From contig BFEA01000051.1 of assembly GCA_003427395.1 (NCBI GenBank), forward strand, positions 2,029,661 through 2,077,409: DNA of 47,749 bases, in the 5' to 3' direction. Below are positions 29,755 to 41,405 of the stretch, piece after piece. How positions within the stretch are numbered: the first letter of the stretch is position 1; every line of letters starts with the position of its first letter. The translations under genes were made by a program, and so were the position numbers. The notes under the pieces were generated by a model. That model was not told the DNA's origin. It searched no databases and saw only the letters and a program-made list of their open reading frames with translations. Origin of the DNA: Chara braunii. Lineage: Eukaryota; Streptophyta; Charophyceae; Charales; Characeae.

Positions 29755-31206
29755 TTACATGTTCTTCCATGTGCCTGTGTATAAGGCCCCTCCCCTATCA
29801 AGGACTGCGAATTTGATGAGTCGCATTAGAAGAGTAGCCACATCTGTTTCAGCACAGAATCGGTTTGCTTTAATCTTCAATATCTGCATATCTTTCAATG
29901 GCTCTGCTGCCATCCATTTTAAGTTAATAGTGTCCTCTGCTCTGTACCTGACGTATACATCCGTAGTGGCCATTTTTTCTTGTTCTACAGTTAGTGTGAG
30001 GGTGGCCCACCCCCTTGGTGGTAGGTTTTCTTTCATGAACCTGATTATGTCAGCTCTTATAAGAGCTCCGCCTGCTAATCCGCCTGTCAGATTTGAGAGG
30101 GACTGGTAGGAGGACCTGGTTCCCAATACTGTGACCCCCCCCATAAGGCGATCCTACTGTTTCCAAAAGTCCCACCTCCTAGGATTCTTTTTTGAGTCTA
30201 ACCGGCATGCTTGCTGTACCGGGTCTAGAGAGGGACAGACAACTCAGGTCCACATTCAAGCGTGTTCTGAGCATCCGTCTCTTACTCACACTTTGTNTTG
30301 ATGGCNGGGAGGGNGGGGGGGGGGGGGGGGGGGGGGCGGCATTCCTCTTTTTGGTTTGTTCTGGTTGTTCTTCTTGATGTGTATCCTGTGTCAGGTCAAT
30401 TGCAATACTTTCTTGTGAAGATAGATTGATATATTTCCCCCCCCCCGAGTATGGTCTTTGGGGTCCTCTTCAGCAGATTGAGCCTGTGACTGGGTCTGTG
30501 TTTCAGCCCTGGTTTCTTTTTCCGAGGCCTGTTATGTCCGACTTTTGCTGTGTGTGACTTCTTCTTTTTGAGCTTGGGGATCCAACCAGTCCAGCCCTTC
30601 CCTCTGATCTTGCGATTCTGGCCCTGACTCCTCCTCATCCTACTCAATTCGTCAAGAGATCTGATTAGTTTCGTTTCCTTTCAGTTCTTCCACCAAGGGG
30701 AAATTTGGTTTCACTCGTAATCGGTGAGACAATTTGAATTGTTGCCTGATTTATGTGTCTCATGAGGTGGCATTGTATCTTCCGTGAACCAATCCTCCGT
30801 AGAAGAGCCCTGGCTGGGGATCAGTCTGAGATGGCCGCTGCTCAGTCCCTCGATGTCCTCCAATTTCTTTGCGCAGCCTGGATCCCGCTTACTGCGCATC
30901 GCTCTTGGGATTGTGGGGGAGTCTGGTACCATAATGGCCTTCTCTGGTACGTGAATCTGCTCTGCTGTAAGTGAGCGGTGTTGTTACTCCCTGTCTGAGT
31001 CTCTTCCACAACTGAGTCTGCTAAGTCTACCTCCTTATGACCGCAGTCCGGACATGTATTCCAAAGCAGCTCTCGACCCTGCGCAGGGAGTACCGGGCCA
31101 ATAATTTCTTGGACAAGTTTTTTGGGACGGCACTCCGGAACTTCGCTCGTACCAGGGACGGAATGTGGAAGTTTACGGCTGACTTGTTGGTAGGTGTGTG
31201 AGAGTA
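29755..31206 (-). pseudogene. LINE ORF1 C-terminal region (LINE-2), broken
   Basis: Several minus-strand segments lie just upstream of ORF2. 30842-31210 contains a CPDCG cysteine pair. 30396-30647 is very basic (KKKKSHTAKVGHNRPRKKKP). 29755-30144 is a well-formed 129-codon frame (IRADIIRFMKENLPPRGWAT, INLKWMAAEPLKDMQILKI). Its position suggests the RNA-binding ORF1 protein, but I recognise no named domain. A poly-G run with N calls at 30297-30336 and several stops interrupt it. Confidence 0.5.
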
Positions 31207-31276
31207 GCACTCCGGAACTTCGCTCGTACCAGGGACGGAATGTGGAAGTTTACGGCTGACTTGTTGGTAGGTGTGC
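31130..31276. repeat. 77-bp tandem duplication
   Basis: GCACTCCGGAACTTCGCTCG begins at 31130 and again at 31207. The copies are identical except near the end (GTGTGTGAGAG versus GTGTGCGGGAG). Confidence 0.95.
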
Positions 31277-33509
31277 GGGAGTAGAACATAGAATAGTATT
31301 TAGGATTCTTCTTACCTATAACTCGACCTCTTTCTGCAAATCCGTGTCCGGTAGCTGTCCGAGGCTGACTTTGTCAGCCACGGGCAACTACCAGCGTTTT
31401 TGTCGGCAAGACCGGAGGATCTTGGGTGAGCGGCTATGTCGGTGGTGATTGACGGGTTTTCCTTAACGTTAATTTTTACCCGTCGTCACGGGGTTTGCTT
31501 TGAAAGTCTTCGGTAGACTTGTGTGGTGTGTTTCTCACCTCTGAGAAGCCATGTGCTCCCGCTGCTTTTCAGAATTTTGGATTTTCCGCTGTTATTTTTC
31601 ATTCTGCTTTTTGGAGTAATTGCCCGTCTACTCATTCTACTTTCTGTCCAAAAGGTGAGTTTTTCCGTGTGGGCTGGTCTGACAGTAACTTGGATAGCCC
31701 GGCAGGCTCAGGCGTGGGGGTTCTTGTTGATGGGCCTTTTCCTGGCAAGTTCTTTTAACCTTTTCGTGCTTCTCATTAGATATGAGTCCGTGCTCTTTCC
31801 TACTGTAATGGCCCCTTGCGGGTGTTACATGCTGCGCCTGCACACGAGGGCCATTTTCCAGGCCCTGCGTCCCTCAGGCTGAAAGCCTGAAAACCAGGGC
31901 CTACAGGCCCCGTGACCATTCAGCTCGAAAGTCTGAAAAACGGGGGCCTACAGACCCTGTGTCGTTTCAGACTAAAAATGGCAGTAGCCCTTTTAGCCTG
32001 AAACGAAGGGCCATTTCCGGTCTGTCATCAGACCGGCCTGCCCTGAAACTCAGGCACCGAACCAGGGTTTTAGGAACAGACTATTTTGGCCTGTTCCCAC
32101 GACAGCTGCAGCGCCAGCCCCTGGCTCAGTTCGGCATTGGCAAAAGCAGCCTCCTGGACTGCCCGCCCTGCAACTGCAGGCAGTCGGAGGCAGTCAGGAG
32201 GCAGGCCGAGATAGTACATAGGGACTTCCCATGCACGAGATAGTACATAGGGACTTCCCATGGACTTCCCGGGGAGGCAGGAGGCAGTCCATAGTCTTCA
32301 GGATTCGGCCGCAGCACTCTGGAGGGAGCGCTGCAGTAGTAGTAGCGTTAGCATTAGTCTTCAGCGCTGGGCGCCATAGCTAGGATAGTACTAGAGAGAG
32401 AGAGATTGGGCGGAGGCCAGGAGTACCTAGCTGCAGCGCCGTTGCTCCAGCTTCGTTTTCGAGGTACCTGCAGCACAGCGCCAACTTCACAGGTTAGTAC
32501 CTGGCTCGCGCGCGCGAGAGAGAGAGTTCTTCTTCTTCCTCTTCTCAGTCCACCATCTCCCTCTCACCCTCTCATTACCTGACTTCACTGCATCAGCAGA
32601 CTACGAGAGAAAGAGAGAGAGAGAGCTTGGTGACATTGGATCCAGACTCGACTTTTGGGCTTCAGACATTTCGACGAGGGATTATTTGGGACTTGTGACA
32701 AAGACTTGGTGTTGACGACACTCCCATCTCTCCCCCTCTTCTTTGTCTGATCCCCTCCTCTTCGTCTGTGTATGTCTGGACCTGGCGCTTCCTTCCTGTG
32801 TAATAGCGCCAGGCTCCTTCACACTTTGTGATGAGCATGATGTATGTTGGTCTGTGTTGAAACATTGATTGGGCTAGTCATTAATATTCTAGCATTCTGC
32901 TTCGCTATCTTATACTACGTGAAAGGGGTCAGCCCCGGTCAGGTCAGGATTTCTATCTAAGTCTTCCCTGCGCTATAACAGCACCATTTTGTATGTATTG
33001 GAATGCACATTGCTTGTCGAGATTCTACTTGCACTGCATTGTCCATTCAGTCCTTTTTATGACATTGGGGATCCTCGGTTTATATGTACATCGCCCAACT
33101 GGGCATGTAACACGGGTCACTGCTCTGAGCCTGGGGTCTGTGAAGTTGGCTGTGCAGTCTGGGGGACACTATGTGCAAAATTTGATTACTGGCTGTCTGC
33201 CAATCTTTCTCCGTTCACCTTGGGAGCCCAAACTGTAGTGTCCTCCTCAGGCTCTCGCTACATGCGAGCATCATTATTACCTGTTCTCTAATTGGGGCCC
33301 ACAACTCTTCATTCCCCAGTGGGTGGATAAACTTTAGGTTGCAGATAACCCATTTTGCGGAATTTTTGCCACATTATGAATTCCATTTTGCGGCTTGGCA
33401 AGGGAATCCAACTTTTCTTCCGTCTGCCCCATTACAGAAAGAGATAGTACATTTAAAGAAAAAGATATCATGATGTAGGATAAGGGTCAGTGCAGAACGC
33501 CTGCCCTCA
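31277..33509. other. Unassigned 2.2 kb inside the LINE-2 region
   Basis: No convincing coding remnant was seen. Present are stem-loop units around 31868-31960 (TCAGGCTGAAAGCCTGA is a perfect 7-bp-arm hairpin, followed by a similar diverged unit with TCAGCTCGAAAGTCTGA), a 29-bp tandem duplication at 32207-32264 (CGAGATAGTACATAGGGACT), and AG-rich runs near 32395 and 32520. It may be a further insertion separating the two halves of ORF1, or a LINE 5' region. Confidence 0.4.
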
Positions 33510-34400
33510 GAACCACACGTGACAGTTTCCCGTCACGGGAGCTTTTTTAACCTCGATATGATCTGCAGAAAAAACCTCTTTCAGAAAGTCAGCTTCCATT
33601 GGGACGTCTTGGTCCTCTTGTATTGCTTGATCCCCACCAATTTGGTCCCCGGGCCCTTTCATGTTTCCCAGTGGGTCATGTTCCTCTGTTGCTCCTCAAT
33701 GTGAATCAGACTCCCAGGCAGGTTCCTGTTGTTGGGGGGTCTGAGAAGGTGGTACCCATTTCGGCAGGGATCCTCCAGTTCGGTCCCTTATCTGCATTCC
33801 ACTCTCAGTTGGGTTCTGCTGGGGTGACCCTGTGTGCACTAGGTTTGCAAGTTCCAAGAGATGGCAGACCTGGGGTGATGGTGCCATCATTATCTCCTCC
33901 TGTGGGAGACTGATCATTGCCATCTCCTGGGGAGGTAGCGTTTCCTGATGCTGCGGGGGAATCTGTTGCCCAGTCAGCCTGGTATTTGGGAGGCCATTAA
34001 TCGGGGTGCACGGGTTCAGTTCCCCAATGGAGTTTGGTGCCATCAAAAGCAGCAGCGGCTGCGGTGTCAGCTGTGACATCAGTGACAGGGGTGACGGGTT
34101 CTGTGGTGACGGGATGATGGTGGGTTGCGTCAGTGTCCGTGCTGGTGGTATCTGAGGGGACGCCATTGTGGTGGGTTGGGTAAGTGCCAGCGGTGTCTGT
34201 GCTGCCTGTGCCTGTTTTAATGATGGTGTCTGTGTTGTCAGAGTTGTGGTGGGCTGGGTGAGTAGCAGTGATATCTGCGCTGTGTGATCTGATGGTTGTG
34301 CCTGTGATGTTTGTTGCTGCGGGTGTTCCACTTGTGTTTGTTCTGATTCATTATGTGCTGCCAATGTGGCGAACCGATTGCCGCCAGCCTTGGACTCCAT
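33510..34400 (-). pseudogene. LINE ORF1-like N-terminal region, Gln/Pro/Thr-rich (LINE-2)
   Basis: The minus-strand frame starts MESKAGGNRFATLAAHNESE and goes on for 234 codons of low-complexity Q, P, T and S (TQPTTTLTTQTPSL, TLTQPTIIPSPQNP), with a stop near 33696. The same frame then continues as QDVPMEADFLKEVF to about 33510. N-R-F-A-(T/A)-L near the start is common in plant LINE ORF1 proteins, followed by a disordered region. It lies just downstream of the A tail of another LINE. Whether it joins to the ORF1 end at 31.2 kb is uncertain. Confidence 0.5.
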
Positions 34401-34437
34401 CTCCCTCCACTCTGTCGCTTGGTTGTTTTTAGGGAGT

Positions 34438-36620
34438 TTTTTTTTTTTTTTTCGGAAAATGGCTCGAATCTATTGGTGGGGAGTTGCACCTGCTGGAAAC
34501 CGGGTCCAGCATCCCTTATACATCATCTTTTCGGAAAAGTTGAGAAAATATGAACTTGGAAATGTTGGAAGTTTTAACCTGAGCATTGGCTGTGACCAGA
34601 CCTTCCACACTCTCGGATTTTGCCTCAATTCCCTTATTGTCCTGAAATCACCAAATCTATAGTACGGCTGTTCTCTCATCCCATACCACTTCATATATGT
34701 AATCAGCCTCTTCAGCCTTGTGTGGCCGCCAGAACAGACAATATCAACGAGCTGGTTACAGCATACCAGAACCATTTTCCTTCTCACTCGCAGCCAAACC
34801 AACTCATGGGGACCAGGGATAATGAGGAAGGGGGAAAGGGATCTGGGAATTCTGACAGTGGGCGAAGAGGTACTGTTGGGTCTACATTTGTCCAATCATG
34901 GAAAGTCAGGCGGTATTCTCTGTTCTCTCTCCTGACCCCACTCTCTTTGATCTGTCCAATCTTACCTCCTTGAGCCCCCCCTAGCCAAGCACCACTGAAT
35001 AGTTGGATATGTTGTTGAATTTCTTTTTTATTCGACTGGAATTGAATTTTTTCTTTTATGTTGTCCCATTGGGCTGTGATAACAGTTTGTACCTGCAACT
35101 TGATTGTTTCGGTAAAAGCTGGGCCATCCAGCCTGGCTCCTTCCATTTCAAAAGTACAGTGACATTGCCAGAGGGCCCAGAGGATGGCTCTTCTGCCGGT
35201 TATAAATAGGTTATGAGAGAAGTCATCTAGATGATCTAGAGACCATGTCTCGCATAACAGAGCATTCCAATCCCATGGCCAAGTCATAGGGATATTAAAG
35301 GAACTCCAAATCCTATCCCACCATCTCCATAACTAGACTGCACCTGGACATTGGAGAAAGATGTGCTCGGTAGTTTCCGGTATGGTCCTAGATGGGAACG
35401 CAGCGGAGCATAGTTTGCACCAAGGTAGAGCAATGCCTTTTTCCTCCAAAGAGGTCCTATCTATTAGCCAATCATTCCTGGGAAGGTAGGAGGCAATTTT
35501 TGTCGGCTTAATCTTAATAGTTTTGAACCATTTAACATGTCTAAGGTCTTCCTTGCTTACATTTAGATGTTTCATCCACCTCGTTTCTACTTTATCCTTC
35601 AGATCCGGTCTAGGTATCGGCATACGGTAAGTTGATTTAACCGTTCGTGAGTGGATATTGCAAGTGCATTTCTGTTTGTCCCAGAGGGATCGTCCATGAC
35701 CAATTAATCGGATCTATAGTCAGTTTGCTAATTGCACATGCGGGTTTGAAAGCAAGTCAGTGTTCTTTGTATCTCAAGACTCTGATCCTGAATACCTGAT
35801 CAGTGCTGACCCAGTTAGTTTTTTTAGTTCGACTTTCCTTTAGCCTACTTTTCTGGTTGATTGAGAATAAGGAGAGTAAAACTGATCTCTCGTCATTGAT
35901 TACTACCACATTACCTATTTGCTGGGGGGTTCCTTGAATGCCCACCCAGTCACTCTCTTTGAGTTGGGGTCATTTTTTGAGGATCCATGTCCATTCTATC
36001 GGGATAGCTTCAGTGATTTTATCTAATGCTCTTTCTGTTCTCCTGCAGTAACGCAAACTAGGTAGGAGATGAGAGAGAGAGTACCGGTCCTGAGTTTCTG
36101 GGTTCCAGATGTCCCCAAATCTTAGGACCCCATTTTTAATCCATCCCCTCCAGGGAGAATCCATACAATGAAACATCCTTCCTTGTGAGTTTGTCAACTA
36201 TCTGTCATTAAAGAGGGGTTGTTGACAGATTTCTTCCCATCGGTTTGCGGGGATTTTGTCTGGTAAGGTAGTTTGCGCCAAATCTTGAACAGATCTGGCC
36301 AAAAAGAGTCAATTTTAATATCCATTTTTGTGGCCTGAAAGTGTGGCTTCGTTGGCTGGCTTGAGGGTTGTACTCTACCTGTTGGAATGGGCCAGTAGCG
36401 ATTTTATAGCCACATCAACGGATCTGTTCCCTCTGGAGTTTCAGGGGCGAGTCCCGAGATCTGTTCTTCTGCTAAAGATAACCAAGGACTCTCTGGGTCA
36501 AAAAGTAGTCGTTTGATCCATTGGATTGAGAGTGTTATGGCTTGGGTGGAAGGGTCAAGGATTCCTAACTCTCCTTTTGCTTTAGGCTGAATTACTCATA
36601 ACCATCCAGGGTCGAACAGG
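34438..36620 (-). mobile_element. 5'-truncated LINE (LINE-1) with A tail
   Basis: On the minus strand coding remnants of ORF2 run from about 36600 (KGELGILDPSTQAITLSIQW) through 35970-36197 (MFHCMDSPWRGWIKNGVLRF) and the zinc-binding region near 35333-35623 to a C-terminus at 34470 (GCWTRFPAGATPHQ). They are followed by a short tail and a T-run on the plus strand at 34438-34454, i.e. the A tail. The reverse transcriptase itself is missing, so the copy is 5'-truncated, as usual for target-primed reverse transcription. Confidence 0.83.
34470..36600 (-). pseudogene. LINE-1 ORF2 C-terminal part with RT-associated zinc finger
   Basis: In order: G-I-L-D-P segment (36540-36590), SFWPDLFKIWRKLPYQTKSP (about 36240-36310), WNPETQDRYSLSHLLPSLRY, then LPWCKLCSAAFPSRTIPETT and EHIFLQCPGAV (35333-35410), giving C-x2-C ... 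H-x3-C of the zinc-binding module. Next comes a Trp-rich region (LFITGRRAILWALWQCH) and the conserved end. Several stops and frame changes separate these parts. This module is thought to bind the element's nucleic acid. Confidence 0.8.
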
Positions 36621-37860
36621 TGTTAACTCAGCGGCCCAAATGGCCGGGTCAAAAAGAAAAAAGAGGGAGGTCCCTAGAAGAATGGTCCCGAGTTGAAGGC
36701 TGATAGGTGCGAATGTTGTTTTTCACTGGTTTTCTTTTCTTTTCCTTTCTTTTCCTTTCTTTTCTTTTCTTTTGTGTTTTTTCTTTTCTTTTATTTATTT
36801 TTCTTTGGCGCTATTTAGTTTAATTATATTTATATTTTTATTCGGTAGGTAATTTGTCGACGTTGGTGTGGTAAAGGGCGGACTATAGCAGGATAAAAGA
36901 GAGTTTTACCGGGAGTTGTACTCCTCTTGGCCTAAGCAGCAGGACAGAAGGGTCGAGCGCTGGCGTACCTTTTACCAGCGATGTTGGGTGATCTTTGTTG
37001 TGAGATGTAACGTCCGTGATCACCTGAGTTNGACAGAAGGGTCGAGCGCTGGCGTACCTTTTACCAGCGATGTTGGGTGATCTTTGTTGTGAGATGTAAC
37101 GTCCGTGATCACCTGAGTTTTGTATCTGTACAACGGAGTTGTGAGATTGACCTTGCAGTGAGATTGGGTGTGATCTAGCAGCGCCACCAATACCTTTTTG
37201 GGTATTTGGTGAGCATCTTCGTTTCTTTTCTCGACTTTTGTGTTGTTTTTCGTTCGTTTGTGTGTATACCTCTAGAACTCTTTCGCATCTATCAGCCCGT
37301 ATTTAGCCGACCACCACCTTCGTCTGCGCTTGATTCTTGGCGAAGACCAGAGCATGGCCTGGAGCCGCTCGCTACTACAGGCGTGTCCATCCCACGTTAT
37401 ATGTAGAGCCTTGGCGGCAATACGCGGTGGGATGTGTTAGCGGTGAGGCGAGTGAATTAACTGGTTCAACACATATATGGGTTTTTCGATGACGTGGCTA
37501 CCTCCGCGTGTAGCGGAGCGATGAGGTGAGTGGTGCGTTTTTTAATGACATGGAGCTTTTGAATGTATTTGTGATTGGGTTAGCTGGAGGGCGATCCCAA
37601 TGACTTGACCAAGCATGCATTGTTTGCTGAGCCGGATCATCCAGCGTGGGCAATTTCGAGTGGGCTCGTGTTTCTCTTCGGCGATGATCAGTGGGCATAG
37701 CTCGACACACTGTCAAGAGGTTGTTCTGATATGGAGGGTAGAAGTAAGAAGGAGTTGAGGGAGTAGGGTTGGTCTTCAACAGCTCGCGATGCGGCCTCAA
37801 GTGGGCATCTCTTATATATTTTTCCTATTATTTAGCTACAGTGGAACGACGAGTTGACGT
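36621..37860. other. Unassigned stretch with T/C-rich runs and an artefactual duplication
   Basis: A pyrimidine run (TTTTCTTTTCCTTTC type) occupies about 36728-36810. Bases 36943-37030 are repeated exactly at 37032-37119 around a single N. The rest could be the 5' untranslated region of the plus-strand Penelope-like element that starts at about 37861, but no signal was identified. Confidence 0.45.
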
Positions 37861-39293
37861 ATGCGTGCGCAAGGTAGGGGAAGGGGTAGGGGTAGGTGGT
37901 CGAACTGTGGAAGGTACTGGATGGAGAACTCCATCCCGCAACCGCCTCCTCAAGTTCAACCGCCTGTGCCTCCTTATCCCATGGCTGCTGCCCCGTCGTT
38001 TCCCCCTTCCCAACCTCATGATGGATTTTATCAACAGCCCTTTTCGGCTGTTACCCCCCCATTTGGCTTTGCTCCCATGGTGCAGAGCGTGGCACCTGCT
38101 CCAGCCCAAGGGCTTTGGACGCACGCCGGATCAAACTCAGCGCCAGCACAAGGGGGTGGGCAATTCAATAATGGTTATGGAAGGGGAAATGTAGGGTATC
38201 AACCACGTGCTTTCTTTACTGGTGAGCATGCAGAATTCATCGAGAAGTTGAAACTGAAAGATGCGGTGGAAGAGCCGCGTAAGAAAAACTTGGAAGAGAT
38301 TACGAGGTTGAGAGGACTCAGTTGGGAGATCGATAAGTCGAAATTGAAAGGAAATGAGAAAGAGATGGAAATGGAGAGAGCTCAAGGGGGCAAGAAAGGA
38401 AAGAGCAAGAAGCAAGTTGGGAAGGACAAGGGTAAGGAGAAAGTGGTGGATGAAGGAAAGGAAGATGAGATGAAGAAATGGGTAGCATCTAATTTTGGGG
38501 GGTCATTGAGGATTCTGTCAGAAAAAATGGTTTAGGTAGAGAAAAAATCCAAGCTGAGAGATGCTAATTTGGAAGAGTTGAAAATGTTGCGGGCCGAAAA
38601 GGAGTTGAGGGAATTGAGGGAGAATTCAAGCTCAGAAAAGAGAAAAAGATAAACAGTGTCCCCGACAAAATTGAGAATAGACCCCGTTCATGTCTACTGA
38701 AAAAAAGGTGAGGGGAAGAGCATGAAGCCAGTAGAGGTTTCATCTGATGAGGACGGGAAGGAGAAAATGCTGTCGTGCAAAATCTGAGCAATAAGATGGA
38801 GGGTTCAACTTTGGGGGATAAGGAAGTGTTTGAACTTAAGGAACTGATAAAGGGATTGCTGGCAGCAAAAGGGCGAGATGCTAGTAATAGTAATGCTGGA
38901 ACAGAGCAGGAAACTGAAAACGTGGTAATTGGTGGTGGGCACCTGGAACAGAATGGGAAGAAGAGGGACTCTAGTGAAAAAATAGGGACGAATGAGAAAG
39001 GGAGGAAGAGAGAAGAAGGATTGTTGGGAATTTACTTCAAGGATCGGGTCATCTATTATGATGCATTGCACTATAAAGAGGCACATGATTCGTGTAAAAA
39101 GAAGGGTATACCTTACAAACGAAAGGAAGCTGGGGTGTGGGAGCTGGCTAGATTGGACTTTGAGGTCTTGCTGAAGCTTGAAGAGAAAGAGGAGGTGAGT
39201 GGAGAAAAGACGAGTGAAGAAGAAGTTGATGACACGGAGAGCAGCTCCGGTTCGGAAGAAGAAACCCATCAAAATGATATAGCGGGAAACTAG
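37861..39293 (+). pseudogene. ORF1 of Penelope-like element PLE-2: RGG/Pro-rich, coiled-coil, SAP-like end
   Basis: Frame 1 starts MRAQGRGRGRGRW, followed by a Pro/Phe/Gly-rich region (PPPQVQPPVPPYPMAAAP), then a Lys/Glu-rich helical part with coiled-coil character. It is broken by TAG at 38533 and TAA near 38650. A frame change near 38770 leads to 38775-39293, which ends with a compact basic segment (YKEAHDSCKKKGIPYKRKEA, then GVWELARLD) resembling a SAP-type helix pair, and an acidic Ser/Glu tail. The RGG and Lys-rich parts suggest nucleic acid binding, a Gag-like role. The SAP comparison is tentative. Confidence 0.5.
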
Positions 39294-39709
39294 GGGATAC
39301 GACGAAGCGGTCACTGTTGAGAGCTTGTAAGTAATTAGCTGGATGGGTCAACCATCCGAACGAGACGATTAGGCATGCGATCTGTGTTCTGCTGAAGTTG
39401 CTTGTCTTGACATTATGTCTGAGGGGTGAGATTAAATGGGGAAAATCATTCGTGAGGTATTGGTTGAGTTTGGAGCCGTGTGAATGGTCGAGGTTGCTGG
39501 ATGGAAGAAAATGTGTTTACCTTTTAATTTCCCCTTTCTTCAGACTTACTTACATAGAAAAAAATGAAAGGGACCAGATGGTCTGAGCATGTCCGCTCGA
39601 CAAACTGTGGACCAAAACAGAAAGTACACAGATGGTTGAACAAGGGCGGGAGCGGTAATTATGTGGCGCTGCCACTTTGGTTTGGGGATAAAAATTCGCT
39701 TACCCTGGT

Positions 39710-40630
39710 TTGAATATGAAGAAGACAAATAACAAACCATCGAGAAGGAAGCCTAGGAAGTCGTTAAACGGTAGAGGAGGTGAAATACTCTGTAAAGATG
39801 CTCTATTCTTTGATTGTGAACAACTCGGGGTACTATCTGAGCCGGACCTCCTGAAAATTTTAAGACTTGGGATGAACAAAGGAAAATTAAGGATTGTAAA
39901 TAGGAAGGGAGAACAATGGTTGAAAGCATGGCGGTTGGTGAGGCTCCTATATGGATATAGTAAGGTCGAGATATCTGGGCAGACTCACCAACTGAAGGAT
40001 GTAAAGCATCTCATCCAAGGGGGTGGTGACTGGCTGATAACTGATCTTCGAAAAACAAAGAGTAAATCAGAAATTGCAAAGGCTGAAGTAATTACGATTC
40101 TCAGAGCTCCTTGGAAGAGAAAGAATTTGTACAAAAAAAAGTTGGAAGAACTCGTGGATTTGAACATGGGAACTAAACTGCTAAATAATACAAGAGGGAG
40201 ACAAATCGTAAGGGGTATTATCATGAGAATCACAAAAAAGGTATTTGGTATAAATCCTAGGCATAGGATCACAATCAAACTTCCCTTCTGTGATTCGGTG
40301 AGCAAGAAAAAAGTGCATGCGGTTGCTAAGGATTGGATGAAGGGGAGGATTTCACCAATGTGTTTATCTAACCTGTTGATTGGCAGAATAAGAACCGTTT
40401 GGCAGAAGAAGAAATCTGTCGGTGATTTATTGCATAATCACCAGCGCTTTGCAAAAGGAAGTGGTCAGACCTGCGCTTGCAAAGGCTTTGACTTGCCCAG
40501 GCAAAATGGGCATGTTCAGGTTAGACTAGACATCATTGAGGGCATTCGAGACTTTGTGAAGAATTCGAAGAATATATACGCACCCTGGAAGCTTACTCAC
40601 CAGGAGAGAAGTGAATATGGCTTGCAATGA
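39710..40630 (+). pseudogene. N-terminal region of PLE-2 ORF2
   Basis: A 306-codon open frame, basic, with GNSR-like and Lys-rich start, KLPFCDSVSKKKVHAVAKDW and MCLSNLLIGRIRTVWQKKKS, and a Cys pair in GQTCACKGFD. In Penelope-like proteins a conserved region with a C-x-C motif precedes the reverse transcriptase, and the next ORF is such an RT. The break between this ORF and the RT is a frameshift plus stops at 40630-40802. I do not recognise a named fold. Confidence 0.5.
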
Positions 40631-40649
40631 TTCCCTTGAACCATTGAAA

Positions 40650-41372
40650 AGGATGGGTGTGCTTGGACATGATGAAAGAATGCAGGTGGATTGGAAATAA
40701 ATTTATGTTAAAAGTAATTTACGCAATGTTGGATGTGACACAGAGTATGTGATGGGTTTAAAAGAATCTCTTGGAGGCCTGGTTCTCTCTCCTTTGGACT
40801 GAAACCCGGGAGCAACTCTGGTGGAATGTCCAGTGTTATATGAAGAGGGTATGAATGAAAATGTGAATTACGAGATGATTAAAAAATCTGAGGAAGAAGT
40901 TTTAACTACGATGAGACTGCAGTATCGGGCTCTGAACCTGGGGAAGGTGGCAAAGTGGGACAATAGAGGGAGGCTACAACATGCGTACATTTTGTCAAAA
41001 GACAAGGACATACAGAAGAAGAGACCCATAGTGCCTTCCTTTTTGAGCCCCACCCATTGTGCAATGGGTTACCTAGCACAAAGCTTGAACTTCCTCATCA
41101 AAAGGTTGAGGGTGAGGCACATCACGGGAGCTAAGCATCTGCAGGAGAAGTTGTATAGAGCAAATGAATCTGCTAATCAGAAATGGGGTTTGGATTGTAG
41201 ATTTCTGATGAGAACATATGATGTTAAAGAGATGTTCACCAAGCTGCCTCACGATGAGATAATTAAGGCCCTGAAGTGGTTGGTCGAGTATTTTCTAGAT
41301 AGGGGGCAGCAATCTGAGGAAGTTTTAAAAAATCTGAGGAAGAAGAAGAGGGTATGCGTCGTGTGGATCTAA
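40650..41372 (+). pseudogene. Reverse transcriptase N-terminal half of PLE-2
   Basis: After a decayed lead-in (EYVMGLKESLGGLVLSPLD, then TGA at 40800-40802), frame 3 has HAYILSKDKDIQKKRPIVPS, the R-P-I-V finger motif of RTs. It then has RVRHITGAKHLQEKL and finally RTYDVKEMFTKLPHDEIIKA, RT motif A in the Penelope-like form and closely similar to SYDIKDVFSKLPLDDI in PLE-1. The ORF ends at 41372, before motif C, where unrelated sequence begins, so the element is 3'-truncated or interrupted. No endonuclease domain is visible. Confidence 0.7.
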
Positions 41373-41405
41373 TAAATCCTTCCCCCCATCTTATATGGGA
41401 TGATG

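Noticed and set aside
30297-30336. Poly-G with N calls as a G-quadruplex regulatory site
   Set aside because: A single homopolymer with ambiguous bases is more likely sequencing noise in a long G-run.
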